Both the position numbers and the translations under genes were made by a program. Below, in pieces: positions 1 to 6,275 of a DNA stretch of 18,992 bases. Source of the DNA: an uncultured Gemmatimonadaceae bacterium (GTDB lineage Bacteria > Gemmatimonadota > Gemmatimonadetes > Gemmatimonadales > Gemmatimonadaceae); NCBI GenBank assembly GCA_955652635.1, contig CATPBN010000284.1, positions 1 to 18,992 on the forward strand, in the 5' to 3' direction. Within the stretch, counting starts at the first letter, position 1. Every line of letters starts with the position of its first letter. The notes below the pieces were generated by a model, which was not told where the DNA came from, ran no database searches, and was given only the letters and a program-made list of their open reading frames with translations.

Positions 1-509
1 GCAAAAAACCAGAAGTACGCCGAGCCGACCCAGACGGACTGAAACCCGGTTTTCCATTTCGCGGGGCCGATGGCCGAGATGACCACATCGCGCCGTGCCG
101 CCGCCTGACGGAACACCGTCATGAAGATCTCCCGTCCGATCACGAGTGCCACCACCCACCAGGGGAGGAAAATGGGTCCGAATGGCGTAAGAAACGGGAG
201 CCGGCCTGCGTCCATGCTCTCGGCCCGAGTAGGAATGAAGGCGTCGTTCGGCGGCGCCATCAGCACGAACATTGGAATAAGTGTCGCAAAAAGAAGCAGC
301 TTGTCCGCGAGCGGATCGAGCAGGCGGCCGAGATCGGTGATGAGATTCCGCGTGCGCGCCAGCTTTCCGTCGAAGTAATCGGTAACGGCGGCGACCACGT
401 AAAGAACGAAAGCGGTGAGGCGCGCGCCGGGCGCGTTGATGAAAGGGAGTGCTGCGATAAAGGGCGCGGCGAGAATCCGGCCGGCCGTGATGGTGTTGGG
501 AAGATTCAC
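1..509 (-). CDS. pgsA: CDP-diacylglycerol--glycerol-3-phosphate 3-phosphatidyltransferase, C-terminus beyond the window
   Basis: Integral membrane enzyme that makes phosphatidylglycerol phosphate from CDP-diacylglycerol and glycerol-3-phosphate, the committed step to anionic phospholipids. About 169 residues are visible. The CDP-alcohol phosphatidyltransferase signature DG(x2)AR(x8)G(x3)D(x3)D is intact, in the stretch that begins DYFDGKLARTRN and ends GRLLDPLADK. A later AKWKTGFQ segment resembles the GKxKTxxQ motif of PgsA rather than of other family members. I chose a GTG start (507-509) because the frame upstream meets the TAA stop of the MglA gene with no other start codon between. The N-terminus NLPNTITAGRI is typical of PgsA. 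The gap to the MglA gene is 18 nt, so it is probably the last or a late gene of the dnaX operon. No clear Shine-Dalgarno sequence is seen. The missing end cannot be judged. Confidence 0.9.
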   Translation of the reverse strand, partial: MNLPNTITAGRILAAPFIAALPFINAPGARLTAFVLYVVAAVTDYFDGKLARTRNLITDLGRLLDPLADKLLLFATLIPMFVLMAPPNDAFIPTRAESMDAGRLPFLTPFGPIFLPWWVVALVIGREIFMTVFRQAAARRDVVISAIGPAKWKTGFQSVWVGSAYFWFF

Positions 510-527
510 CGGAGGCCCACCGCCCCG

Positions 528-1205
528 TTAGGCGAGCGCCTTCAGCACCAGCTTACTCACGGCCTTGAGCGTATCGAACACGCCATCTCCCTGGACGGCA
601 ATCGCCTCGAAATACGGCGCGCGTTCCACCCACTCTCCGCCTGGAAGCTGCTCGACGAGGTTCTCGCCGGCGTGGTACGGATCCGGAGTGACGCGACGCT
701 TGGTCGCCTCCTCTACTTCCCAGCCCGGATTGAGCGCAGCCTGGAGATCATCGATCGGAGCGGCGTTGGGCAAGTCGCGCTTGTTGTACTGGATCACGAA
801 CGGCATCTGGGTGAGATCGTACCCATACTCTGACATGTTGTCGTAAAGATTCTGCATCGATTCGAGATTCGCTTCCATTCGCTCCGCCTGCGAGTCACCG
901 ACGAAGACTATCCCATCTACGTTCTTGAGGATCAGCTTCCGGCTCGCGTTGTAATAAACCTGGCCGGGCACCGTGTACAGGTGGAAGCGGGTCTTGAATC
1001 CGCGAATGGTTCCCAGATCGACCGGAAGAAAATCGAAAAAGAGCGTCCTCTCTGTTTCTGTCGCGAGCGATATCAGTTTTCCCCTCGTCTCGGGCTTAAC
1101 CTTGCCGTAGACGTGCTCGAGATTCGTGGTCTTGCCGCCAAGCCCGGGACCATAGTAAACGATCTTACAATTGATCTCGCGTGAGGCGTAGTTGATCATC
1201 GACAC
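528..1205 (-). CDS. mglA: MglA-like Ras-superfamily GTPase with a C-terminal insert
   Basis: Small bacterial GTPase of the MglA family, which in Myxococcus and Thermus sets cell polarity and directs gliding or type IV pilus machinery, switched off by MglB. The 225-aa product has the P-loop GPGLGGKT (19-26), the catalytic Arg53 and Gln82 equivalents, and TVPGQ (78-82), where the usual Asp of the G3 motif is Thr, a hallmark of MglA. It also has NKRD (141-144) for guanine recognition. The N-terminus NYASREINCKIVYYGPG is almost the Myxococcus form, which supports the GTG start at 1205; ATG at 1199 is an alternative. Myxococcus MglA is about 195 aa; the extra length lies at roughly residues 161-196, before YFEAIAV. 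The MglB-like gene is 12 nt upstream, so the GTPase and its probable activator are co-translated. The process it controls here is unknown. Confidence 0.9.
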   Translation of the reverse strand: MSMINYASREINCKIVYYGPGLGGKTTNLEHVYGKVKPETRGKLISLATETERTLFFDFLPVDLGTIRGFKTRFHLYTVPGQVYYNASRKLILKNVDGIVFVGDSQAERMEANLESMQNLYDNMSEYGYDLTQMPFVIQYNKRDLPNAAPIDDLQAALNPGWEVEEATKRRVTPDPYHAGENLVEQLPGGEWVERAPYFEAIAVQGDGVFDTLKAVSKLVLKALA

Positions 1206-1217
1206 GCTAGCTCTTCC

Positions 1218-1706
1218 TCACCAGTTGAAGAGTTTGTCGATCTCGTCATCCGCGCCCTTGAGCAGCCCATCGGGCGCAGCGCTGTTCCGACCGCGCGAAA
1301 ATACGCGATCGACCAACAGCGTCAACTCCTCGATCTCGGCCTTCATTCTGAGGCGGACGAGACCGACAGTCGTGCGTGAATCGAAGATTATTACGAGAAG
1401 CAGGCGACGGGCGACGTCGGCAACGTAGATGGATTCTTTTTCGCCCTGATGAAATAGGCTCGAGAAATCGTTCTCGCCCACGAGTTTCGCCAGCTGGTCG
1501 TTGGCGCTGTAGTCGGCGGCGGTGAGCGTCGCGAACGCGGTGGTGTCGAGCGAGAGCGATTCACCCACCGTTGTAACGAGCTGTCCCGACCGATCGACGA
1601 GAAGCGCGCAGCGGGAATTAGTCTCGCCAAGAAAGCGCTTCATCGAATCGGTGATCGCGGTGAAGTCGTCTTGCGTGAAGGACCAGTTTGCCGTGCCGGC
1701 CGTCAT
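1218..1706 (-). CDS. mglB: Roadblock/LC7 domain protein, MglB-like GTPase-activating partner
   Basis: A 162-aa cytoplasmic protein with one roadblock/LC7 fold: an N-terminal helix, the strand CALLVDRSGQLVTTVG (about 33-48), a middle helix, then ESIYVADVARRLLLVIIFD and TVGLVRLRMKAEIEEL. Proteins of this length next to MglA act as homodimeric activators of MglA GTP hydrolysis, and Myxococcus MglB is about the same size. The role here is inferred from family and adjacency. The ATG start (1704-1706) has a GGAG five bases upstream. The last 25 residues after the fold are charged and probably flexible, as in MglB. It lies 10 nt after the small membrane protein gene and 12 nt before the GTPase gene. 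Confidence 0.85.
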   Translation of the reverse strand: MTAGTANWSFTQDDFTAITDSMKRFLGETNSRCALLVDRSGQLVTTVGESLSLDTTAFATLTAADYSANDQLAKLVGENDFSSLFHQGEKESIYVADVARRLLLVIIFDSRTTVGLVRLRMKAEIEELTLLVDRVFSRGRNSAAPDGLLKGADDEIDKLFNW

Positions 1707-1716
1707 CGTGCTCCGG

Positions 1717-1986
1717 TCACAGAGTTGACTCGAGCTGCCTGAGAAGCCGCGCGCCGCGCGAGCGAAGAATCGCTCTCGGCTCCCACGCGACGTACTCGCG
1801 AAGGAGCTGCGCCGTGCCTACGGTGGGTCGCGCCCGAAGGTAGCCGAGGGCGGCCACGCGATGCAGCGCCGACTTGCTGAAAAGATTGCGGCGATATTGG
1901 CGCTGCATTCTGCTCCAGACGAGGCTGCCGGCAGCTATGCCGCCGATGAATCCCACCGCTACGAAGCCCGCGCGTTCTCTGCTCAT
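1717..1986 (-). CDS. Small basic membrane-anchored protein of unknown function
   Basis: An 89-aa product that I do not recognise. Residues 7-24 (GFVAVGFIGGIAAGSLVW) form one probable transmembrane helix close to the N-terminus. A strongly basic segment (QRQYRRNLF) follows, then a helical, arginine-rich remainder predicted to lie in the cytoplasm. The ATG overlaps the recR stop as ATGA (1983-1986), and the stop is 10 nt before the MglB-like gene, so it is surely translated with both. Position suggests a membrane anchor or partner for the MglA/MglB pair, but nothing in the sequence proves this. It is too short and plain for a confident family call. Confidence 0.75.
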   Translation of the reverse strand: MSRERAGFVAVGFIGGIAAGSLVWSRMQRQYRRNLFSKSALHRVAALGYLRARPTVGTAQLLREYVAWEPRAILRSRGARLLRQLESTL

Positions 1987-2573
1987 GACATGGCTCTGCG
2001 CGCGGTCAACGCCTGCGCGATCGTCACTCCATCGGCGTACTCGAGATCGCCGCCAACAGGTAGCCCGCGCGCGATGCGCGAGACTGTGAGGGGGTACCGC
2101 GCGAGCTTGCGCTGAACGTAGAGAGCGGTCGTCTCCCCTTCGATGCTCGGGTTGGTGGCAATTATCACTTCGCGGACGACTCCAGCCGACACTCGCGTCT
2201 CCAGCTGTGGAATGGTGAGGTCTTCCGGCCCGATGCCGTCGAGTGGGGATAGGCGCCCGCCCAGGACGTGATACACGCCCCGGAACTCGCCGGACCGCTC
2301 GATAGCTCCGATATCGGAAGCTTCCTCTACTGCGCAGATGACTCCCGTATCCCTGCGCGCGTCACGGCAAATGGAGCACAAATCCTCCTCCGTGAGATTG
2401 AAGCATTGTGGGCACGGACGCACCTTCTCCGCGAGCGTCTCGAGGGCGGTAGCCAGGCGCTTGGACTGCTCCGGCGACTGCTTGAGAAGGTGATACGTCA
2501 GCCTGAGCGCCGTCTTCCGGCCGATGCCCGGCAGCTTGGAGAGCTCGGTGGCCAGATCGTCTATCGCGCCCAC
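1983..2573 (-). CDS. recR: Recombination mediator protein RecR
   Basis: RecR works with RecF and RecO to load RecA on gapped single-stranded DNA in the RecFOR repair pathway. The 196-aa product is full length for the family (about 200). It shows the helix-hairpin-helix LPGIGRKTALRL (14-25), the four-cysteine zinc finger with Cys54, Cys57, Cys66 and Cys69, a Toprim domain beginning at GVICAVEEASD, and the Toprim segment IIATNPSIEGETTALY. The start is GTG (2571-2573), one base after the ybaB stop, so translation is probably coupled. The ybaB-recR pair downstream of dnaX is a widely conserved bacterial arrangement. The stop overlaps the next gene's ATG. Confidence 0.97.
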   Translation of the reverse strand: MGAIDDLATELSKLPGIGRKTALRLTYHLLKQSPEQSKRLATALETLAEKVRPCPQCFNLTEEDLCSICRDARRDTGVICAVEEASDIGAIERSGEFRGVYHVLGGRLSPLDGIGPEDLTIPQLETRVSAGVVREVIIATNPSIEGETTALYVQRKLARYPLTVSRIARGLPVGGDLEYADGVTIAQALTARRAMS

Positions 2574-2574
2574 G

Positions 2575-2892
2575 CTAGAAAGGCAGCTTGAATGGGAGGT
2601 TCAGGCCGCCAGTCAGCTTGCCCATTTCGCCCTTCGCGAGCTCGCCGGCTTTTTTCTGGGCCTCGTTGACGGCGACGAGCACCAGATCCTCGAGCATCTC
2701 GACGTCCTTGGAGTCCGCAACGCTCGGGTCGATCTTGACGCGCGTAATCGTCCCCTTTCCATCAGCTTCGACCGTCACCAGGCCACCGCCGGCCGCTGCG
2801 GTCACGGTCTGCTTCTCCAGCTCGGCCTGCATCTCCTGCATGCGCGCCTGCATCTGTTGCGCCTGTTCGAAAATCTTCGAAAAATCAGCCAT
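2575..2892 (-). CDS. ybaB: YbaB/EbfC family nucleoid-associated protein
   Basis: Small dimeric DNA-binding protein of the YbaB/EbfC family, associated with the nucleoid. The 105-aa length is typical. The N-terminal long helix is glutamine- and methionine-rich (FSKIFEQAQQMQARMQEMQ), then come GGGLVTVEADGKGTITRVKID and the central LEDLVLVAVNEAQKKAGEL, all hallmark segments. The ATG start is at 2890-2892. It lies 30 nt after dnaX and 1 nt before recR, the standard dnaX-ybaB-recR order. The C-terminus ends in a hydrophobic, proline-containing tail (LNLPFKLPF). Confidence 0.95.
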   Translation of the reverse strand: MADFSKIFEQAQQMQARMQEMQAELEKQTVTAAAGGGLVTVEADGKGTITRVKIDPSVADSKDVEMLEDLVLVAVNEAQKKAGELAKGEMGKLTGGLNLPFKLPF

Positions 2893-2922
2893 TGTCCCAG
2901 GTTGTGAATGAGCTCTGTGAGG

Positions 2923-4410
2923 TCAGTCGAGGAGCTCGAGGTCCAGCTCGTCGATTGCCGCTCCCAGCGCGGGATCCTTCTGCCGCAGCATGCCGATACG
3001 CTCTTCCTTGAGCGCCTCGGGCGTCATGCGGCTCCGATTCGAGTCCTGTGCCGTCGCTTCCATTGCGCGCTTCATTTCCCGGAGCTGTCCCTCGTTTACC
3101 GGTATCGTGGGCTTCGCTGGCGTCTCCGGCGGCAGAGCATTGGGCGTGCTCAGCTGCGGAGGATAGCCCGGACGCGTGGCCGGCCTTTGCACCGTTCGCG
3201 CCACTGACGCCTGCGCCGGTTGGGCGCGGACCGAACCGCTCGGCGCTTCTCCCTGGGCGCTACCTGCGGGCGACTCTGCACCCAGACCCTTGAGCAGGTC
3301 CTCGAGCGCGACAGTCCTGTCGAGCAGCGCCATTCTGACGAGCAGCATCTCGATGAGGAGCTGCTGCTGGCCGCTCTTCTTGAAGGTCGGCTCGAGTGCG
3401 TTGACCGCGCTGACCATTCGGAGCAGATCTCCAGCGGTGAATCGATCCTTTTTCTCCCGCAGCGCCGCAGCTGCGGTCGCCGAGACTCCATCGGCCTTGC
3501 CATTGAGCACCACTGCGAGCTGGGCGCGCAGCATGTCCGCAAAGCCTGAAAGGAATACGCCGAAGTCGATCCCTGCATCAGCGAGCTTTGTCACAGCGCC
3601 GAACACCTCTCCCGCGCGGTGACCGGCGATGACGTCGAGAATAGCCAGGAATTCGTCCTCGGGAACGAGCCCAAGCGCCTCACGAACGCGCTCGGCGGTA
3701 ACGGTGCCTTCACCAATCGAAATCACCTGATCGGTGAGGCTGAGGGCGTCACGCATCGAGCCGTCGGCGGCGCGGGCGATCATTGCCAGCGCGTCTTCCT
3801 CAACCTTTACTCCTTCCTGCTCGAGAACGGTCGTCAGACGCTTTGTGATGTCGCCGAGTCCTATGCGCTTGAGGTCAAAGCGCTGCAGGCGGCTGAGGAC
3901 GGGCGCGGCGGCCTGGGCAATCTTCTGCGGCTCCGTTGTCGCAAAGACAAAGACGACGCGCGGCGGCGGCTCTTCGAGGATCTTGAGCAGCGCGTTCCAC
4001 GCTTCGCGCGTGAGCATGTGGGCTTCGTCGACGATGTAGACCTTGAAGCGGTCGTCTCCCGAAGGAGCGTACATCGCTCTCTCCCGAAGATCGCGCGCGT
4101 CGTCGACCCCACGGTTCGACGCTGCGTCTATCTCGACTACATCGAGGCTCGACGACCCGCTCCAAATGCGTTGACAGGAAATGCACTCGCCGCACGGCTC
4201 GCCGTCGTCGCGCTTGTTCTCACAGTTGAGCGCCATGGCCAGCACTCGGGCGAGGGTAGTCTTCCCCACCCCGCGGGGACCGCACAGGAGGTATCCGTGT
4301 GCGATTCTTCCCCTGGCGATGGCGCCGCGCAGCGTATTGGATACGTGCGACTGGACGGCAACGTCAGCGAAGCTCTTTGGGCGGTATTTGCGGGCTAGTG
4401 CGAGAGACAT
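2923..4410 (-). CDS. dnaX: DNA polymerase III clamp-loader subunit gamma/tau
   Basis: ATPase motor of the clamp loader that places the beta clamp at primer ends. I place the start at ATG 4410, giving 495 aa and the usual N-terminus SLALARKYRPKSF. An in-frame GTG at 4455 would add 15 residues but lies inside the SRP RNA gene. Visible motifs are Walker A GPRGVGKTT (44-52), a zinc module with Cys63, Cys73, Cys76 and Cys79, Walker B VYIVDEAH, sensor 1 ATTEPQKI and the SRC motif in LSRLQRFDL. A proline- and alanine-rich linker (about 390-440) leads to a short C-terminal end, RIGMLRQKDPALGAAIDELD. The protein is shorter than E. coli tau and I see no obvious slippery site for a separate gamma form. 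It is the first protein gene of its operon, just after ffs. Confidence 0.95.
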   Translation of the reverse strand: MSLALARKYRPKSFADVAVQSHVSNTLRGAIARGRIAHGYLLCGPRGVGKTTLARVLAMALNCENKRDDGEPCGECISCQRIWSGSSSLDVVEIDAASNRGVDDARDLRERAMYAPSGDDRFKVYIVDEAHMLTREAWNALLKILEEPPPRVVFVFATTEPQKIAQAAAPVLSRLQRFDLKRIGLGDITKRLTTVLEQEGVKVEEDALAMIARAADGSMRDALSLTDQVISIGEGTVTAERVREALGLVPEDEFLAILDVIAGHRAGEVFGAVTKLADAGIDFGVFLSGFADMLRAQLAVVLNGKADGVSATAAAALREKKDRFTAGDLLRMVSAVNALEPTFKKSGQQQLLIEMLLVRMALLDRTVALEDLLKGLGAESPAGSAQGEAPSGSVRAQPAQASVARTVQRPATRPGYPPQLSTPNALPPETPAKPTIPVNEGQLREMKRAMEATAQDSNRSRMTPEALKEERIGMLRQKDPALGAAIDELDLELLD

Positions 4411-4423
4411 TGCGAGGCGGGAG

Positions 4424-4523
4424 TACCCCAGGCCTGACGGAGCAACGAAAGACACCGCATGCCGCTGCTACCTTCGGGGTCCTGACGGAGTTAGCGGGCT
4501 TACGCCCTCCGGGACCTGGGGCA
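4424..4523 (-). ncRNA. ffs: Small signal recognition particle RNA (4.5S-type)
   Basis: RNA core of the signal recognition particle, which binds Ffh and FtsY to target membrane proteins. The minus strand carries the conserved apical region CCGTCAGG...GAAGGTAGCAGCGG (about 4464-4490), including the UCAGG and AGCAG internal-loop sides that bind the Ffh M domain. The ends close by CCCCAGG (4515-4521) pairing with CCTGGGG (4426-4432), and CCGGAG near the 5' end pairs with a second CTCCG near the 3' end. This gives a hairpin of about 96-100 nt with no Alu domain, as in most Gram-negatives. The apical loop reads CCGAA between ACC and GGT instead of the common GGAA tetraloop. It lies directly upstream of dnaX, as ffs does in several other bacteria. 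Exact ends are uncertain by a few bases. Confidence 0.92.
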
Positions 4524-4528
4524 AGAGA

Positions 4529-4534
4529 AATATA
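4529..4534 (-). promoter_or_regulatory. Candidate -10 element for ffs and the dnaX operon
   Basis: TATATT on the minus strand lies about 7 bases before the predicted 5' end of the SRP RNA, in a short AT-rich patch after the upstream terminator. This is the right distance for a sigma-70-type -10 box. No convincing -35 box is seen at 16-18 bases upstream, so the call rests on position and the hexamer alone. Confidence 0.4.
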
Positions 4535-4557
4535 GCTTCGCGGCCAAGGACCGCGAG

Positions 4558-4594
4558 AAAAAAAAGAAAGCCCCGCCATTTCTGACGGAGCTTT
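4558..4594 (-). terminator. Rho-independent terminator after the lipoprotein gene
   Basis: On the minus strand AAAGCTCCG (4586-4594) pairs with CGGGGCTTT (4567-4575) through nine base pairs including one T-G, with a 10-base loop, followed by CTTTTTTTT (4558-4566). It lies 43 nt after the lipoprotein stop and ends the long carbon-metabolism operon before ffs begins. Confidence 0.85.
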
Positions 4595-4636
4595 CCCAGG
4601 ACGCGGCGGAGGTGCCCGGGCCCAGTAAGTGAGGAG

Positions 4637-4867
4637 TTACTTCTTCACTTTCAACGTGGGGGTCTTGATCTTTGCGGAATCCATCTTGACCTTCGGAACC
4701 GCTACCGTCGTGGTCTCAGTGCCGACCTGGATCGTCGGCGTATGAATCGTGTCGGTCTGCGTTCCAACTACTGGCTTCTCAACCTGGTACTCTCCATCGC
4801 CGGTCTTCTTGCAAGCCGAGATTGAGACGACGGCCATCACGGCCGCGACTACTGCTAACTTGCGCAC
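4637..4867 (-). CDS. Small predicted lipoprotein with repeated Thr-Pro/Val-Lys segments
   Basis: A 76-aa secreted protein of unknown function. A longer frame reaches back to 4975 and overlaps yihY. I prefer GTG at 4867 because GGAGGG sits six bases upstream and a lipoprotein signal then begins at once: RKLAVVAAVMAVVSISAC, with a lipobox ISAC and Cys19 as the lipidated residue. The mature part is threonine-, valine- and lysine-rich and carries related short units (HTPTIQVG, VAVPKVKM, IKTPTLKVKK), which look like alternating strands. It is the last gene of the operon and is followed by a terminator. The gap from yihY is 58 nt, the largest in the operon, so it may also have its own control. Confidence 0.75.
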   Translation of the reverse strand: MRKLAVVAAVMAVVSISACKKTGDGEYQVEKPVVGTQTDTIHTPTIQVGTETTTVAVPKVKMDSAKIKTPTLKVKK

Positions 4868-4925
4868 GAGACGCCCTCCAAAAAGTGTGTTTGCCGGAAG
4901 ACCCGGGCAACATCGCCAATAATAC

Positions 4926-5834
4926 TCAATCCTCAAACGCCTCGCGCTGCCTCTTCCGCACGCGCCGAAGCTCATACACCTGCGCCACCTCGCCCCCTAT
5001 GATGAAGATGAAAGAGGCGTAGTAGACCCAGATAACTACAATCACCAATGCAGCGACCGTGCCGCTGTAGAACGAACCGGGGTTGAACGAGTGTACGTAG
5101 GCCGAAAAGACCCTCTTGGCGACCTCCAGCATGACGCTCGTAAACAGCGCGGCGATGAGCGCGGTTTTCCACCGGATCTTCCGGTGGGGCAAGAATTTGT
5201 AGAGACAGAAGAACATCGTCGCGATAAAGGAGAACGCCAGCATCTGGCCGAGATTGTACTCGAGCTGGCCCATCAGCTCCTTGCGGATCCCCAGATCCGC
5301 CAGAATCAGCACGCCACGGGTGGTGGCAATCGCGAGATAGGCGCTGAGCGCGGTGTAAGCGACCAGCAGCAGGCTCGACACCAGGGTCATCTCGATATCG
5401 AAGATCTTGCCGGCGATGATCCCGCGGTCTGTGTCGATGTCGAAGATCGCCGCAAGCACGGTGCGGAGCGATCCGAACAGGCGAGTCGAGAACCAGATGA
5501 AGCCAATGGCGCTGTAGACGGTGAGGGAGCCACTTCTCTTGATGACCGCGGGCAGAACATCCGCCACTGGTCCATAGTCACCCGGGGGATGCGGAGGCAT
5601 GAACTTGTCGATGATCTGGAGCACTTCCGCCGAAGTGGTTTCGGCCGATTGGTTCAGGAGATTGACCAGGCCGGTTGCGAGAAGCAGAAAAAAAGGAACG
5701 GCGGCGAGCAGAATGTTGAAGGCGATTCCGCCGGCGAGAAAAAAAACGTTGTCTTCGCCGCTATTGTCCCAGACCCGCTTCGCGTAGTCGCGAAGCAGCC
5801 AACCGAGCCGGGCCGGGAGCCCGCGCTCCGGCAC
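4926..5834 (-). CDS. YihY/BrkB family inner-membrane protein
   Basis: A 302-aa multi-pass membrane protein of the YihY/virulence factor BrkB family, whose molecular role is not settled (once proposed to be RNase BN, which is not supported). Features are GGIAFNILLAAVPFFLLLATGL near residues 34-55, SLTVYSAIGFIWFSTRLFGSLRTVL (about 103-127), a long hydrophobic stretch MTLVSSLLLVAYTALSAYLA, LPHRKIRWKTALIAALFTSV, and YSGTVAALVIVVIWVYYASFIFIIGGEVA near the C-terminus. These match the six-helix pattern of the family. The C-terminal tail is charged and cytoplasmic. The GTG start shares one base with the TAG stop of the YtxH gene (TAGTG), so the two are coupled. Confidence 0.92.
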   Translation of the reverse strand: MPERGLPARLGWLLRDYAKRVWDNSGEDNVFFLAGGIAFNILLAAVPFFLLLATGLVNLLNQSAETTSAEVLQIIDKFMPPHPPGDYGPVADVLPAVIKRSGSLTVYSAIGFIWFSTRLFGSLRTVLAAIFDIDTDRGIIAGKIFDIEMTLVSSLLLVAYTALSAYLAIATTRGVLILADLGIRKELMGQLEYNLGQMLAFSFIATMFFCLYKFLPHRKIRWKTALIAALFTSVMLEVAKRVFSAYVHSFNPGSFYSGTVAALVIVVIWVYYASFIFIIGGEVAQVYELRRVRKRQREAFED

Positions 5835-6259
5835 TAGCTGTCTTTGTACGCCGCTTTTCTTTCGGCGATGCGGTGCTCGAGCTCTCCGCGTGTCTGACGC
5901 GCCGCGGCGCGTCCGGCCTCGACCGCGTTCGAAACCTGCCGCTTTTTCGCATCGACGGCTTCGAACGTCGCGTCAATTCGCTCTTCGACTGAAGCGCGCA
6001 CCTGGTTGAACTTGTCGGCGACGGTACCGCTCACGTCTTCGACAAAATCCTGTGCCGCTTCCTGAGCACGCCGCGCCCTTCGCGCGACTGCACGCCGCGT
6101 CTCTTCACCGCTCTGCGGGGCGAGCAGTAGCGCTACGCCAGCCCCGAGCGCGAGTCCGATTATGAACGAACCGATTCCCGCACCCGCATCTTGTCGCTCG
6201 ACGATGACATACGGCCGCTCGACATAGGGATCGTCGTCATACCAATCGCGCTCGTCCAT
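5834..6259 (-). CDS. YtxH domain protein with long C-terminal coiled coil
   Basis: A 141-aa protein with the YtxH signature: a glycine-rich membrane segment GSFIIGLALGAGVALLLAPQSG (about 30-51) followed at once by EETRR. The short N-terminal part is acidic and tyrosine-rich. Residues 55-141 are a long amphipathic, alanine- and arginine-rich helix, probably a coiled coil lying in the cytoplasm. YtxH proteins are linked to general stress in some Firmicutes, but no function is established for most. The ATG start has GGAGGA seven bases upstream. The stop overlaps the yihY start by one base, which suggests co-translation and perhaps interaction of the two membrane proteins. Confidence 0.85.
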   Translation of the reverse strand: MDERDWYDDDPYVERPYVIVERQDAGAGIGSFIIGLALGAGVALLLAPQSGEETRRAVARRARRAQEAAQDFVEDVSGTVADKFNQVRASVEERIDATFEAVDAKKRQVSNAVEAGRAAARQTRGELEHRIAERKAAYKDS

Positions 6260-6275
6260 TCAAGTCCTCCGCGGG

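Noticed and set aside
121..378. 85-codon open frame on the plus strand
   Set aside because: Antisense to pgsA, which carries the complete CDP-alcohol phosphatidyltransferase signature.
3619..4398. 259-codon open frame on the plus strand
   Set aside because: Antisense to the ATPase domain of dnaX, with no coherent protein features.
4411..4455. Extended dnaX start at GTG 4455
   Set aside because: It lies within the SRP RNA gene and adds residues with no match to DnaX, whose usual N-terminus begins at ATG 4410.
5091..5837. 248-codon open frame on the plus strand
   Set aside because: Antisense to yihY; it is highly charged with no hydrophobic core or motif.
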